Positions 42,203 through 50,250 of a DNA stretch of 64,000 bases are shown piece by piece. Numbering within the stretch: the stretch's first letter is position 1; the number at the start of each line of letters is the position of its first letter. The stretch is from Streptomyces lasiicapitis (GTDB taxonomy: Bacteria; Actinomycetota; Actinomycetes; Streptomycetales; Streptomycetaceae): positions 124,001-188,000 of the forward strand of contig NZ_BMNG01000011.1 of the NCBI RefSeq assembly GCF_014646335.1. Direction: 5' to 3'. Both the position numbers and the translations under genes were made by a program. The notes beneath the pieces were generated by a model. It did no database searches, was not told the origin of the DNA, and saw only the letters and a list, made by a program, of their open reading frames with translations.

Positions 42203-42522
42203 CAGTGGGCCCCGCCGAGGTTCAGCACGACGACGCCCACGATGACGAGCACGATGCCCGAGATCTTGACCAGGCTCGTCGACTCCCCCAGGAACAGCAT
42301 CCCGATGCCGGCGACCGCGGCGGTCCCTATCCCCGCCCAGATCGCATAGGCCGTCCCCACCGACATCGTCTTCAGCGTCTGCGCGAGCAGCGTGAAGGCC
42401 AGCAGATACCCCGCGACGGTGAGCAGCGACGGCCAGAGCCGGCTGAACCCTTCGCTGTACTTCATGGCCGTCGTCCCGGCCACCTCCGCCGCGATGGCCG
42501 CGGCCAGCAGTCCGTATCCCAT
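42202..42522 (-). CDS. Small multidrug resistance (SMR) efflux protein
   Basis: A 106-residue four-helix protein of the EmrE/QacE family. The essential glutamate is in AAEVAGTTAMKYSEGF (about residue 13), and the family stretch SVGTAYAIWAGIG is intact. It would work as a dimer exchanging cationic drugs for protons. The ATG has no ribosome-binding site but lies exactly seven bases after the -10 box TACGCT, consistent with a leaderless message. Its promoter region is covered by two TetR-type operators. Confidence 0.88.
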   Translation of the reverse strand: MGYGLLAAAIAAEVAGTTAMKYSEGFSRLWPSLLTVAGYLLAFTLLAQTLKTMSVGTAYAIWAGIGTAAVAGIGMLFLGESTSLVKISGIVLVIVGVVVLNLGGAH

Positions 42523-42538
42523 GCGTACTAGCGTACAC
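42521..42538. promoter_or_regulatory. TetR operator 1, overlapping SMR promoter and start
   Basis: ATGCGTACTAGCGTACAC is an imperfect palindrome (TGCGTAC-N2-GCGTACA). It covers the SMR -10 box TACGCT (42535-42530 on the minus strand) and the first bases of the start codon, so binding would block transcription. Confidence 0.6.
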
Positions 42539-42542
42539 AACG

Positions 42543-42560
42543 ATGCGTACGGGTGTACAT
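42543..42560. promoter_or_regulatory. TetR operator 2
   Basis: ATGCGTACGGGTGTACAT repeats operator 1 with 22-bp centre-to-centre spacing, about two helical turns, so two TetR dimers could bind the same DNA face. It includes the likely -35 element TGTACA (minus strand), 18 bp from the -10 box. Confidence 0.6.
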
Positions 42561-42577
42561 AGTCGCGACGGGCGCAT

Positions 42578-42615
42578 GCAGAAGGGCCCGCACCCATGGG
42601 TGCGGGCCCTTCTGC
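42578..42615. terminator. Perfect hairpin after the suf operon
   Basis: GCAGAAGGGCCCGCACCCA and its exact complement form a 19+19 palindrome between the last suf gene and the divergently placed SMR promoter region. It should terminate the suf transcript (minus strand). No T-tract follows on that strand. Confidence 0.8.
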
Positions 42616-42658
42616 GCTACCTCAGGCAGGCCTCAGCAGGCCCCCGAGCCAGAGAAAA

Positions 42659-42997
42659 TCAGACGTTGAACCCCAGCGCCCGAAGCTGCTCGCGGCCATC
42701 GTCCGTGATCTTGTCCGGGCCCCACGGCGGCATCCAGACCCAGTTGATCCTGAGCTCGTTGACGATGCCTTCCGTCGCGGACTTCGCCTGGTCCTCGATG
42801 ACGTCGGTCAGCGGGCAGGCCGCGGACGTGAGCGTCATGTCGATGGTGGCGATGTTGGCGTCGTCGATGTGCACGCCGTAGATCAGGCCCAGATTGACGA
42901 CGTCGATGCCCAGCTCGGGGTCGACGACGTCGTACAGCGCCTCGCGGACCTCCTCCTCGGAGGCCGGCTTGGTGGTCAGCGTCTCGTTCTCGCTCAT
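42659..42997 (-). CDS. sufT: SufT/PaaD-like Fe-S assembly factor (MIP18 family)
   Basis: A 112-residue MIP18/DUF59-family protein at the end of the suf operon. These proteins help insert Fe-S clusters into client proteins. Family features include PELGIDVVNLGLIYG, the reactive Cys in TLTSAACPLTDVIEDQ and VWMPPWGPDKIT. Its ATG overlaps the sufU stop by four bases. A perfect hairpin follows. The operon position and conserved Cys make the assignment firm, although individual client proteins are not known. Confidence 0.88.
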   Translation of the reverse strand: MSENETLTTKPASEEEVREALYDVVDPELGIDVVNLGLIYGVHIDDANIATIDMTLTSAACPLTDVIEDQAKSATEGIVNELRINWVWMPPWGPDKITDDGREQLRALGFNV

Positions 42998-43473
42998 GCC
43001 GTCTTCCTTTCGGCCTCTGCGGCCTCGACGTCGGCGCCGAGTGCCTGCGCCGTCGCGTCCTTCCACGCCATCCAGCTCAGCAGAGCACACTTCACGCGCG
43101 CGGGGTACTTCGAGACCCCGGCGAACGCGACCGCGTCCTCCAGGACCTCCTCCATCGCGTCGTCCGGCTCCAGCTTGCCCTTGGACTGCATCAGCTCCAG
43201 GAACACGCCCTGGATCTTCTGCGCCTCGGCGAGGTCCTTGCCGACGAGCAGCTCGTTCAGGACGGACGCGCTGGCCTGGCTGATGGAGCAGCCCTGGCCC
43301 TCGTACGACACGTCCTCGATGCGCGAGCCGTCGTACTTCACGCGCAGCGTGATCTCGTCGCCGCACGTCGGGTTGACGTGGTGCACCTCGGCGTCGCCGT
43401 CGCGCAGACCGCGCCCGTGCGGATGCTTGTAGTGGTCCAGGATCACGTCCTGGTACATCGAATCCAGCTTCAC
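42994..43473 (-). CDS. sufU: SufU zinc-dependent sulfurtransferase
   Basis: A 159-residue IscU-like SufU. Conserved zinc/sulfur cysteines lie in NPTCGDE (Cys37), YEGQGCSISQASAS (Cys62) and ARVKCALLSW (Cys127 region), and the Gram-positive insertion after EVLEDAVAF is present. In Gram-positive and actinobacterial systems it accepts sulfur from SufS rather than acting as scaffold. GTG start at 43473, 15 bp after sufS. The overlap with sufT shows coupled synthesis. Confidence 0.9.
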   Translation of the reverse strand: MKLDSMYQDVILDHYKHPHGRGLRDGDAEVHHVNPTCGDEITLRVKYDGSRIEDVSYEGQGCSISQASASVLNELLVGKDLAEAQKIQGVFLELMQSKGKLEPDDAMEEVLEDAVAFAGVSKYPARVKCALLSWMAWKDATAQALGADVEAAEAERKTA

Positions 43474-43488
43474 GTCCCAGCCAGCCCC

Positions 43489-44757
43489 TCAGCCGAAGAA
43501 GTTCCGTACGTGCTCCAGGCCCTCGACGAGTGTGTCGATCTCGCCGGGCGTGGAGTACAGATAGAACGACGCTCGCGTGGTCGCGGGAATTCCGTACCGC
43601 AGGCAGACGGGGCGGGCGCAGTGGTGGCCGACCCGGACCGCGATGCCCAGCTCGTCGAGGACCTGGCCCACGTCGTGCGGGTGGATGTCGCCGAGCGTGA
43701 AGGAGATCGCGGCGCCGCGGTCCTCGGCCGTGGACGGGCCGATGATCTTGAGGTCGGGGACCTCGAGGAGGCGCTTGACCGCGTACTCGGTGATCGCGTG
43801 CTCGTGCTGGGCGATCTTGTCCATGCCGATGGCGGTGAGGTAGTCCACGGCGGCGCCCAGGCCGACGGCCTGCGCGACCGGCGGGGTGCCCGCCTCGAAC
43901 TTGTGCGGCGCGGGCGCGTACGTCGACGAGTGCATCGAGACCGTCTCGATCATCTCGCCGCCGCCCAGGAACGGCGGCAGGTCCTCCAGGAGCTCCTGGC
44001 GGCCCCACAGCACGCCGATGCCCGTCGGGCCGCACATCTTGTGGCCGGTGAAGGCCACGAAGTCGGCCTGCAGTGCCTGCACGTCCAGCGGCATGTGCGG
44101 CGCGGCCTGGGAGGCGTCGATCAGGACCAGGGCCCCGACCTCCTGGGCGCGGCGCACGATGGCCTCGACCGGGTTGACCGTGCCCAGGATGTTGGAGACC
44201 AGGACGAAGGAGACGATCTTCGTCTTCTCCGTGATGACCTCGTTGATGTGGGACAGGTCGAGCCGGCCGTCGTCGGTGAGGCCGAACCACTTCAGCTTCG
44301 CGCCCGTGCGCTGCGAGAGCAACTGCCACGGCACGATGTTGGAGTGGTGCTCCATCTCCGTGATGACGATCTCGGTCTCGTGGTCCACGCGGTAGGGCTC
44401 GTCGGCCCAGCCGAGCATGTTGGCCACGAGGTTCAGCGACTCGGAGGCGTTCTTGGTGAAGATCACCTCGTCGCGGCTGGGCGCGTTGATGAACTCCGCG
44501 ACCTTGTCACGGGCGCCCTCGTACAGCGCCGTGGCCTCCTCGGCGAGGACGTGCACGCCGCGGTGGACGTTGGCGTTGTGCTGCTCGTAGTACTCGCTGA
44601 GCACGTCGATGACCTGGCGCGGCGTCTGCGACGTCGCCGCGTTGTCCAGGTACACGAGCTTCTTGCCGTCGTGGAGCGTGCGCTCCAGGATCGGGAAGTC
44701 CTTGCGGAGCGCCTCGGTGTCGAGGAGGCCGGTAAGCCCCTGGTGGGCCACAGTCAC
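43489..44757 (-). CDS. sufS: SufS cysteine desulfurase
   Basis: A 422-residue PLP enzyme that removes sulfur from cysteine to feed Fe-S cluster assembly. PLP Lys is in FTGHKMCGPTG, and the persulfide Cys is in RVGHHCARPVC. The N-terminal DFPILERTLHDGKKLVYLDNAATSQ region is the usual SufS form. GTG at 44757 overlaps the sufC stop by four bases. Length matches the family. It would pass persulfide to SufU encoded next. Confidence 0.93.
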   Translation of the reverse strand: MTVAHQGLTGLLDTEALRKDFPILERTLHDGKKLVYLDNAATSQTPRQVIDVLSEYYEQHNANVHRGVHVLAEEATALYEGARDKVAEFINAPSRDEVIFTKNASESLNLVANMLGWADEPYRVDHETEIVITEMEHHSNIVPWQLLSQRTGAKLKWFGLTDDGRLDLSHINEVITEKTKIVSFVLVSNILGTVNPVEAIVRRAQEVGALVLIDASQAAPHMPLDVQALQADFVAFTGHKMCGPTGIGVLWGRQELLEDLPPFLGGGEMIETVSMHSSTYAPAPHKFEAGTPPVAQAVGLGAAVDYLTAIGMDKIAQHEHAITEYAVKRLLEVPDLKIIGPSTAEDRGAAISFTLGDIHPHDVGQVLDELGIAVRVGHHCARPVCLRYGIPATTRASFYLYSTPGEIDTLVEGLEHVRNFFG

Positions 44758-45518
44758 GCGGATGCGCCGCCCTTCACGTAAGCCTCGTAGCCCTCGTTCT
44801 CCAGCTTGTCGGCGAGCTCGGCGCCGCCGGACTCGGCGATCCTGCCGTTCGCGAACACGTGCACGAAGTCGGGCTTGATGTAGCGCAGGATGCGCGTGTA
44901 GTGCGTGATCAGGAGCGTGCCGACCTCACCCGTCTCGCGGATGCGGTTGACGCCCTCGGAGACCACGCGCAGGGCGTCGACGTCCAGGCCGGAGTCGGTC
45001 TCGTCGAGGATCGCGATCTTCGGCTTGAGGAGCTCCATCTGGAGGATCTCGTGGCGCTTCTTCTCACCGCCGGAGAAGCCCTCGTTGACGTTGCGCTCGG
45101 CGAAGGCGGGGTCCATCTGGAGCGCGGCCATCGACTCCTTGACCTCCTTCACCCAGGTGCGCAGCTTGGGGGCCTCGCCGCGGATCGCCGTCGCCGACGT
45201 ACGCAGGAAGTTGGAGACGGAGACGCCGGGGACCTCGACGGGGTACTGCATGGCGAGGAACATGCCGGCGCGGGCGCGCTCGTCGACCTCCATCGCCAGC
45301 ACGTCCTCGCCGTCGAGGGTGACGGTGCCCTGCGTGATCGTGTACTTGGGGTGGCCCGCGATGGAGTAGGCGAGGGTCGACTTGCCGGAGCCGTTCGGGC
45401 CCATGATGGCGTGCGTCTCGCCCTGCTTCACGGTGAGGTCGACGCCCTTGAGGATCTCCTTCGTGGCGTTGTCGGCCTCGACGGTGACGTGCAGGTCTCG
45501 GATTTCAAGCGTTGCCAT
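44754..45518 (-). CDS. sufC: SufC Fe-S assembly ATPase
   Basis: A 254-residue ABC-type ATPase of the SufBCD scaffold. The Walker A motif is GPNGSGKST (about residues 42-50), the signature is FSGGEKKRHEILQM, and Walker B is IAILDETDSGLD. The start ATG at 45518 is supported by the typical MATLEIRDLHV beginning. It lies seven bp after the Rieske gene. It powers conformational change in SufBCD during cluster assembly. Confidence 0.93.
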   Translation of the reverse strand: MATLEIRDLHVTVEADNATKEILKGVDLTVKQGETHAIMGPNGSGKSTLAYSIAGHPKYTITQGTVTLDGEDVLAMEVDERARAGMFLAMQYPVEVPGVSVSNFLRTSATAIRGEAPKLRTWVKEVKESMAALQMDPAFAERNVNEGFSGGEKKRHEILQMELLKPKIAILDETDSGLDVDALRVVSEGVNRIRETGEVGTLLITHYTRILRYIKPDFVHVFANGRIAESGGAELADKLENEGYEAYVKGGASA

Positions 45519-45525
45519 GGGTGCC

Positions 45526-45855
45526 TCAGGACTCCTGGGAAGGGGAGGCGTGTACGTCAACGAGCACATCGCCCCCTTCGATCTTTACGGGGTATACGGG
45601 GACGGGGCGCGTCGCGGGCAGGCCGGACGGCTTGCCGGTGCGCAGGTCGAAGGCGGAACCGTGCAGCCAGCACTCGATCTGGCAGTCCTCCACCTCGCCC
45701 TCGGAGAGGGAGACGTTCGCGTGCGAGCAGATGTCGTGGATCGCGAACACCTCGCCCTCGGTGTGGACGACCGAGACCGGCGTGCCGTCGAGTTCCACCC
45801 GCTTCGGGGTGTCCTCCTCCAGCTCGCTCAGGTCACAGGCGCGTACGAATGCCAT
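45526..45855 (-). CDS. Rieske-type ferredoxin in the suf operon
   Basis: A 109-residue NirD/BphF-like Rieske [2Fe-2S] protein. The ligands are readable: Cys43 and His45 (CSHAN), Cys62 and His65 (CWLH). Its ATG shares one base with the sufD stop. A Rieske ferredoxin between sufD and sufC is common in actinobacterial suf operons. It may donate electrons for assembly or act as an early client; neither is proven. Confidence 0.88.
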   Translation of the reverse strand: MAFVRACDLSELEEDTPKRVELDGTPVSVVHTEGEVFAIHDICSHANVSLSEGEVEDCQIECWLHGSAFDLRTGKPSGLPATRPVPVYPVKIEGGDVLVDVHASPSQES

Positions 45856-47036
45856 CAGACGGACGCCTCCAGCTCCTCGTCGATCTTCACGAGGAGGCGC
45901 TCTTCGATGTCGGCGACGGCGATCTGCTGGACCAGCTCGGCGAAGAAGCCACGGACCACCAGACGGCGGGCCTCGTCGGCCGGGATGCCGCGGGCCATCA
46001 GGTAGAAGAGCTGCTCGTCGTCGAAGCGGCCGGTGGCGGAGGCGTGACCGGCGCCGACGATCTCGCCGGTCTCGATCTCCAGGTTCGGTACGGAGTCCAC
46101 GCGGGCGCCGTCCGTGAGGACGAGGTTGCGGTTCATCTCGTAGGTGTCCGTGCCCTCGGCCTTGGCCTCGATGAGGACGTCGCCGATCCAGACGGCGTGC
46201 GCCTGCTCGCCCTGGAGCGCGCCCTTGTAGACGGCGTTGGACTTGCAGTGCGGGACGTTGTGGTCGACGAGGAGGCGGTGCTCCTGGTGCTGGCCCGCGT
46301 CCGTGAAGTACAGGCCGAAGAGCTCGGCCTCGCCGCCGGTGCCCGCGTAGCTCACGCGCGGGTGCAGGCGCACGAGGTCGCCGCCGAAGGTGACCACGAA
46401 CGACTTGAAGGTGGCGTCCCGGCCGATCAGCGCGTTGTGCTGGCCGACGTGGACGGCCTTGTCGTCCCAGTCCTGGACGGAGACGACGGTCAGCTTGGCG
46501 CCGTCGCCGAGGACGTAGTCGACGTTGGCCGCGAGGACCGCGTCACCGGTGTGGTCGATGACCACGACGGCCTCGGCGAACGCGCCGAGCTCGATGACCT
46601 GGTGGCCGTAGGCGACGCCGCCCTCGCCGTGCACGGCGATGCGGATCGGTTCGGTGAGCACCGTCTCCTTGGGGACGGTGACGACACCGGCCTTCTCGAA
46701 GGCGGAGTAGGCCTGGGCGGCCACGCGGTCCACGGGGGTGCCCGCCTTGCCGAGCCGCGCGTCGTCACGGCCGACGGTCTCGACGACGACGCCCTCGGGG
46801 GCCTCGATGTCGATCCGCACGCCGTCGCCGGTCGCGACCGCGGTGCCGTCGTGCAGCCCGCGAAGGCGCTCGAGCGGCGTGAACCGCCACTCCTCCTCAC
46901 GGCCGTGCGGGACCGGGAAGTCCGCCACGTCGAAGGAGGGGGGCGCGCTCATGCGCGTGGCGACGGTCGACTCGGCGGCCACCGCGATCTGGCCTGCGGT
47001 GGTCGAGCCCACCGGGATGTTCTGAGCCTCAGCCAT
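45855..47036 (-). CDS. sufD: SufD scaffold subunit
   Basis: A 393-residue beta-helix protein of the SufB/SufD family and partner of SufB and SufC in the scaffold complex. The C-terminal part shows the family pattern (GDVLIEAKAEGTDTYEMNRNL, EIVGAGHASATGRFDDEQLFYLMARGI). It lies 64 bp after sufB in the same operon. Length fits SufD rather than SufB. The N-terminal 60 residues vary, as usual. Confidence 0.92.
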   Translation of the reverse strand: MAEAQNIPVGSTTAGQIAVAAESTVATRMSAPPSFDVADFPVPHGREEEWRFTPLERLRGLHDGTAVATGDGVRIDIEAPEGVVVETVGRDDARLGKAGTPVDRVAAQAYSAFEKAGVVTVPKETVLTEPIRIAVHGEGGVAYGHQVIELGAFAEAVVVIDHTGDAVLAANVDYVLGDGAKLTVVSVQDWDDKAVHVGQHNALIGRDATFKSFVVTFGGDLVRLHPRVSYAGTGGEAELFGLYFTDAGQHQEHRLLVDHNVPHCKSNAVYKGALQGEQAHAVWIGDVLIEAKAEGTDTYEMNRNLVLTDGARVDSVPNLEIETGEIVGAGHASATGRFDDEQLFYLMARGIPADEARRLVVRGFFAELVQQIAVADIEERLLVKIDEELEASV

Positions 47037-47100
47037 GGCTGTCGGTCTGCTCTCTTCCTACGTACGTCAAGAAATCTGGCGACTGCTGAAAGGGGCGGTC

Positions 47101-48525
47101 TTAACCGACCGCGCCCTCCATCTGCAGCTCGATCAGCCGGTTGAGCTCCAGGGCGTACTCCATGGGCAGCTCCTTCGCGATGGGCTCGACGAAGCCGCGC
47201 ACGATCATCGCCATCGCCTCGAACTCGGTGAGGCCGCGGCTCATCAGGTAGAAGAGCTGGTCCTCGGAGACCTTGGAGACGGTCGCCTCGTGGCCCATGG
47301 AGACGTCGTCCTCGCGGACGTCCACGTACGGATACGTGTCGGAGCGGGAGATGGTGTCCACGAGCAGCGCGTCGCACAGCACGTTGGACTTCGATCCGGC
47401 CGCGCCCTCGCCGATCTCGACCAGGCCGCGGTAGGAGGTGCGGCCACCGCCGCGCGCCACGGACTTCGACACGATGTTGGAGGACGTGTTCGGCGCCATG
47501 TGGACCATCTTGGAGCCGGCGTCCTGGTGCTGGCCCTCGCCGGCGAAGGCGATGGACAGGGTCTCGCCCTTGGCGTGCTCACCCATCAGGTAGACGGCCG
47601 GGTACTTCATCGTCACCTTGGAGCCGATGTTGCCGTCGATCCACTCCATGGTCGCGCCCTCGTACGCCACGGCGCGCTTGGTGACCAGGTTGTAGACGTT
47701 GTTCGACCAGTTCTGGATGGTCGTGTAGCGGCAGCGGGCGCCCTTCTTGACGATGATCTCGACGACCGCGGAGTGCAGGGAGTCCGACTTGTAGATCGGC
47801 GCCGTGCAGCCCTCGACGTAGTGGACGTAGGCGTCCTCGTCGACGATGATCAGCGTCCGCTCGAACTGGCCCATGTTCTCCGTGTTGATGCGGAAATAGG
47901 CCTGGAGCGGGATCTCGACGTGCACGCCCTTCGGCACGTAGATGAAGGAGCCGCCGGACCACACGGCCGTGTTCAGCGACGCGAACTTGTTGTCGCCGAC
48001 CGGGATGACCGTGCCGAAGTACTCCTTGAAGAGCTCCGGGTGCTCCTTCAGGGCCGTGTCGGTGTCCAGGAAGATGACGCCCTGCTCCTCCAGGTCCTCG
48101 CGGATCTGGTGGTAGACGACCTCGGACTCGTACTGGGCCGCGACACCGGCGACGAGGCGCTGCTTCTCCGCCTCGGGGATGCCGAGCTTGTCGTACGTGT
48201 TCTTGATGTCCTCGGGCAGGTCCTCCCAGGACTCCGCCTGCTTCTCCGTGGAGCGCACGAAGTACTTGATGTTGTCGAAGTCGATGCCGGAGAGGTCGGA
48301 GCCCCAGTTCGGCATGGGCTTCTTCTCGAACAGGCGCAGGCCCTTGAGACGGAGCTTGGTCATCCACTCCGGCTCGTTCTTCTTCGCGGAGATGTCGCGG
48401 ACGACGTCCTCGTTGATGCCCCGCTTGGCAGAGGCACCGGCCACGTCGGAGTCGGCCCAGCCGTATTCGTAGTTGCCCAGACCCTCGAGCTCGGGGTGGG
48501 CAGTCTCCTCGATGGGGAGCGTCAT
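47101..48525 (-). CDS. sufB: SufB scaffold subunit
   Basis: A 474-residue scaffold protein on which the Fe-S cluster is built with SufD. Characteristic segments are GIDFDNIKYFVRSTEKQAESWEDLPEDI-type helices near residue 85, YVPKGVHVEIPLQAYFRIN, and SRGLTEFEAMAMIVRGFVEPI near the C terminus. The ATG at 48525 overlaps the sufR stop by four bases. It is the first structural gene of the operon. Confidence 0.94.
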   Translation of the reverse strand: MTLPIEETAHPELEGLGNYEYGWADSDVAGASAKRGINEDVVRDISAKKNEPEWMTKLRLKGLRLFEKKPMPNWGSDLSGIDFDNIKYFVRSTEKQAESWEDLPEDIKNTYDKLGIPEAEKQRLVAGVAAQYESEVVYHQIREDLEEQGVIFLDTDTALKEHPELFKEYFGTVIPVGDNKFASLNTAVWSGGSFIYVPKGVHVEIPLQAYFRINTENMGQFERTLIIVDEDAYVHYVEGCTAPIYKSDSLHSAVVEIIVKKGARCRYTTIQNWSNNVYNLVTKRAVAYEGATMEWIDGNIGSKVTMKYPAVYLMGEHAKGETLSIAFAGEGQHQDAGSKMVHMAPNTSSNIVSKSVARGGGRTSYRGLVEIGEGAAGSKSNVLCDALLVDTISRSDTYPYVDVREDDVSMGHEATVSKVSEDQLFYLMSRGLTEFEAMAMIVRGFVEPIAKELPMEYALELNRLIELQMEGAVG

Positions 48526-49265
48526 GCGGGGTTCCTCCCGGCGGTGCTTGCAGATGCGTTATCAGTGGTCTGGGGGGTCGCCCTGGGGATGAACGTCGTA
48601 CAGACGCCGTCCCCGTGGGCGATGGTGGCCAGGCGCTGGACGTGCGTCCCGAGCAGCGCGGAGAACATCTCCGTCTCCGCCTCGCAGAGCTGTGGATACT
48701 GCTCCGCGACGTGGGCGACCGGGCAGTGGTGCTGGCAGAGCTGCTCACCCACCGGCGCGCTGCGCGCCGTAGCAGCGTACCCGTCGGCGGTCAACGCCTT
48801 CGCCAGGGCGTCGGTGCGCTGCTCGGGGGGCGCCGCCTCGATCGCCGTGCGGTAGGCCTTGGCCTGCTCGGCGATGCGGGCGCGGGCGAATTCGGCGACG
48901 GCGGCCTCGCCGTGGGTCTCGGAGATCCAGCGCAGGGCGTCGGCCGCGAGCTTGTCGTAGGACTGGTCGAAGGCGTCCCTGCCGCAGTCGGTCAGGGCGA
49001 AGACCTTGGCCGGGCGGCCTCGGGTCCGGGCGCCGTAGACACGCTTCTCGCGGCCCTCGACCACGTTCTCGTGCACGAGGGCGTCCAGGTGGCGGCGGAC
49101 CGCGGCCTGGGTCAGGCCGAGCCTGCCCGCCAGGTCCGCCACGGTGGACGGGCCGTGGTCCAGGATGGAGCGCGCGACCCGGTTGCGTGTGGACCGCTCC
49201 CCGGTCGCGAGCTCTTCCTGAGGGGCCCCCGTGGGGGTCTCCCGAGCCTCGCCAACGTTTTTCAC
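48522..49265 (-). CDS. sufR: SufR, Fe-S-sensing repressor of the suf operon
   Basis: A 247-residue winged-helix repressor. The HTH lies in TVADLAGRLGLTQAAVRRHLDAL; the cluster-binding Cys set is in GEQLCQHHCPVAHVAEQYPQLCEAE (Cys pairs read as LCQHHC and QLC) with another Cys in GDGVCTT. The holo form is expected to repress sufRBDCSU and to release DNA when the cluster is lost. GTG at 49265 is preferred to the in-frame TTG at 49301 because the TTG is the -35 element and no ribosome-binding site is present. TTGTCA-N18-AACAAT places transcription start at this GTG, so the message is leaderless. Confidence 0.87.
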   Translation of the reverse strand: MKNVGEARETPTGAPQEELATGERSTRNRVARSILDHGPSTVADLAGRLGLTQAAVRRHLDALVHENVVEGREKRVYGARTRGRPAKVFALTDCGRDAFDQSYDKLAADALRWISETHGEAAVAEFARARIAEQAKAYRTAIEAAPPEQRTDALAKALTADGYAATARSAPVGEQLCQHHCPVAHVAEQYPQLCEAETEMFSALLGTHVQRLATIAHGDGVCTTFIPRATPQTTDNASASTAGRNPA

Positions 49266-49278
49266 AACGCCATTGTTG
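49265..49278. promoter_or_regulatory. SufR operator CAAC-N6-GTTG
   Basis: CAACGCCATTGTTG matches the inverted repeat CAAC-N6-GTTG known for SufR repressors. It overlaps both the sufR -10 region (49277-49272) and the GTG start, so bound SufR would block its own operon. This matches the autorepression described for SufR proteins. Confidence 0.8.
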
Positions 49279-49337
49279 CGTAATTCCTCAGAGCCTGACA
49301 AGCCGCGCCCGGATCACTGTTCGGTGCCGTGCATCAC

Positions 49338-49353
49338 TTAGGTATACCTAAGC
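49338..49353. promoter_or_regulatory. Iron-box-like palindrome
   Basis: CTTAGGTATACCTAAG is a perfect 16-bp palindrome, followed by CTGACCT. It resembles the DtxR/DmdR iron box (TTAGG...CCTAA) but with a shorter spacer. It lies 73 bp upstream of the sufR start and 73 bp upstream of the AAC(3) gene, so iron control of suf is possible. Confidence 0.4.
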
Positions 49354-49425
49354 TGACCTGCGGAAACGATCTTTGATCGATCAATTCGATGGCGCGTTCC
49401 CGCCCCCTCCGGAAGACTCCCGACC

Positions 49426-50250
49426 ATGCCGACACCCCCTCCCACCGGCCCTTTGTGTACGCGCGACTCCCTCACGGAACAATTGCGCGCCCTCGGCGTA
49501 CGGCGCGGCGACACCCTCCTCGCACACACCTCCCTCAGCTCACTCGGCTGGGTCAGCGGCGGCGCCGAAGCCGTCGTCCTCGCACTGTTCGACTGTTTGG
49601 GTGACGAGGGGACCCTCGTGGTGCCCGCGCAGTCCAGCGACAACTCGGATCCGGCCGAGTGGGGAAATCCGCCCGTACCCGCCTCCTGGTGGGACACCAT
49701 TCGCGCCACGATGCCCGCGTACGACCCCCGCACCGCCCGCACGCGCGGCGTCGGCGTCGTCCCGGAGACCGTGCGCACCTGGCCGGGGGCCGTCCGCAGC
49801 GCCCACCCGCAGACGTCCTTCGCGGCCGTCGGACCGCGCGCGGAGGCCCTCATGGACGGCCACGCCCTCGACTGCAGGCTCGGCGAGCGCAGCCCGCTGG
49901 CGCGGCTCGAGCGGGCCGGGGCGCGGGTGCTGCTCCTGGGCGCGGGCTTCGACTCCTGCACGGCCTTCCACCTGGCGGAGTACCGCCTTCCTGCGCCGCT
50001 CGTCGAGAACTCCTTCGCCGTCATGACGGACGAGGGCCGCCGCTGGACGACGGTCCGCGAGCCCTCCCTCACCGACGACCGCTTCGAGGAGCTGGGGGCG
50101 GACTACGAACGGGACCGGCCGGTGGCGCGCGGCACGGTGGGGGCGGCGACGGCACGCCTGTTCCCGCTGGCGGAGGCGGTGGCGTACGCGGAGGGGTGGC
50201 TGGCGGAGCATCGGCCTCGTACCGCCGGGATCGAGGCCGGCGAGGCCTAG
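49426..50250 (+). CDS. AAC(3)-family aminoglycoside N-acetyltransferase homolog
   Basis: A 274-residue protein of the antibiotic N-acetyltransferase AAC(3) family. Conserved segments are LLAHTSLSSLGWVSGG near the N terminus, AHPQTSFAAVGPRA in the middle (His of the active site) and LLLGAGFDSCTAFHLAE. The family acetylates the 3-amino group of 2-deoxystreptamine drugs, but many chromosomal members have other or unknown substrates. The ATG at 49426 lies after CGACC without a good ribosome-binding site. Its stop overlaps the stop of the convergent FNT remnant by 3 bp. Confidence 0.82.
   Translation: MPTPPPTGPLCTRDSLTEQLRALGVRRGDTLLAHTSLSSLGWVSGGAEAVVLALFDCLGDEGTLVVPAQSSDNSDPAEWGNPPVPASWWDTIRATMPAYDPRTARTRGVGVVPETVRTWPGAVRSAHPQTSFAAVGPRAEALMDGHALDCRLGERSPLARLERAGARVLLLGAGFDSCTAFHLAEYRLPAPLVENSFAVMTDEGRRWTTVREPSLTDDRFEELGADYERDRPVARGTVGAATARLFPLAEAVAYAEGWLAEHRPRTAGIEAGEA

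Noticed and set aside
44859..47144. 761-residue plus-strand frame across sufC, Rieske and sufD
   Set aside because: It lies antisense to three clear suf genes and has no recognisable domain or start signals.
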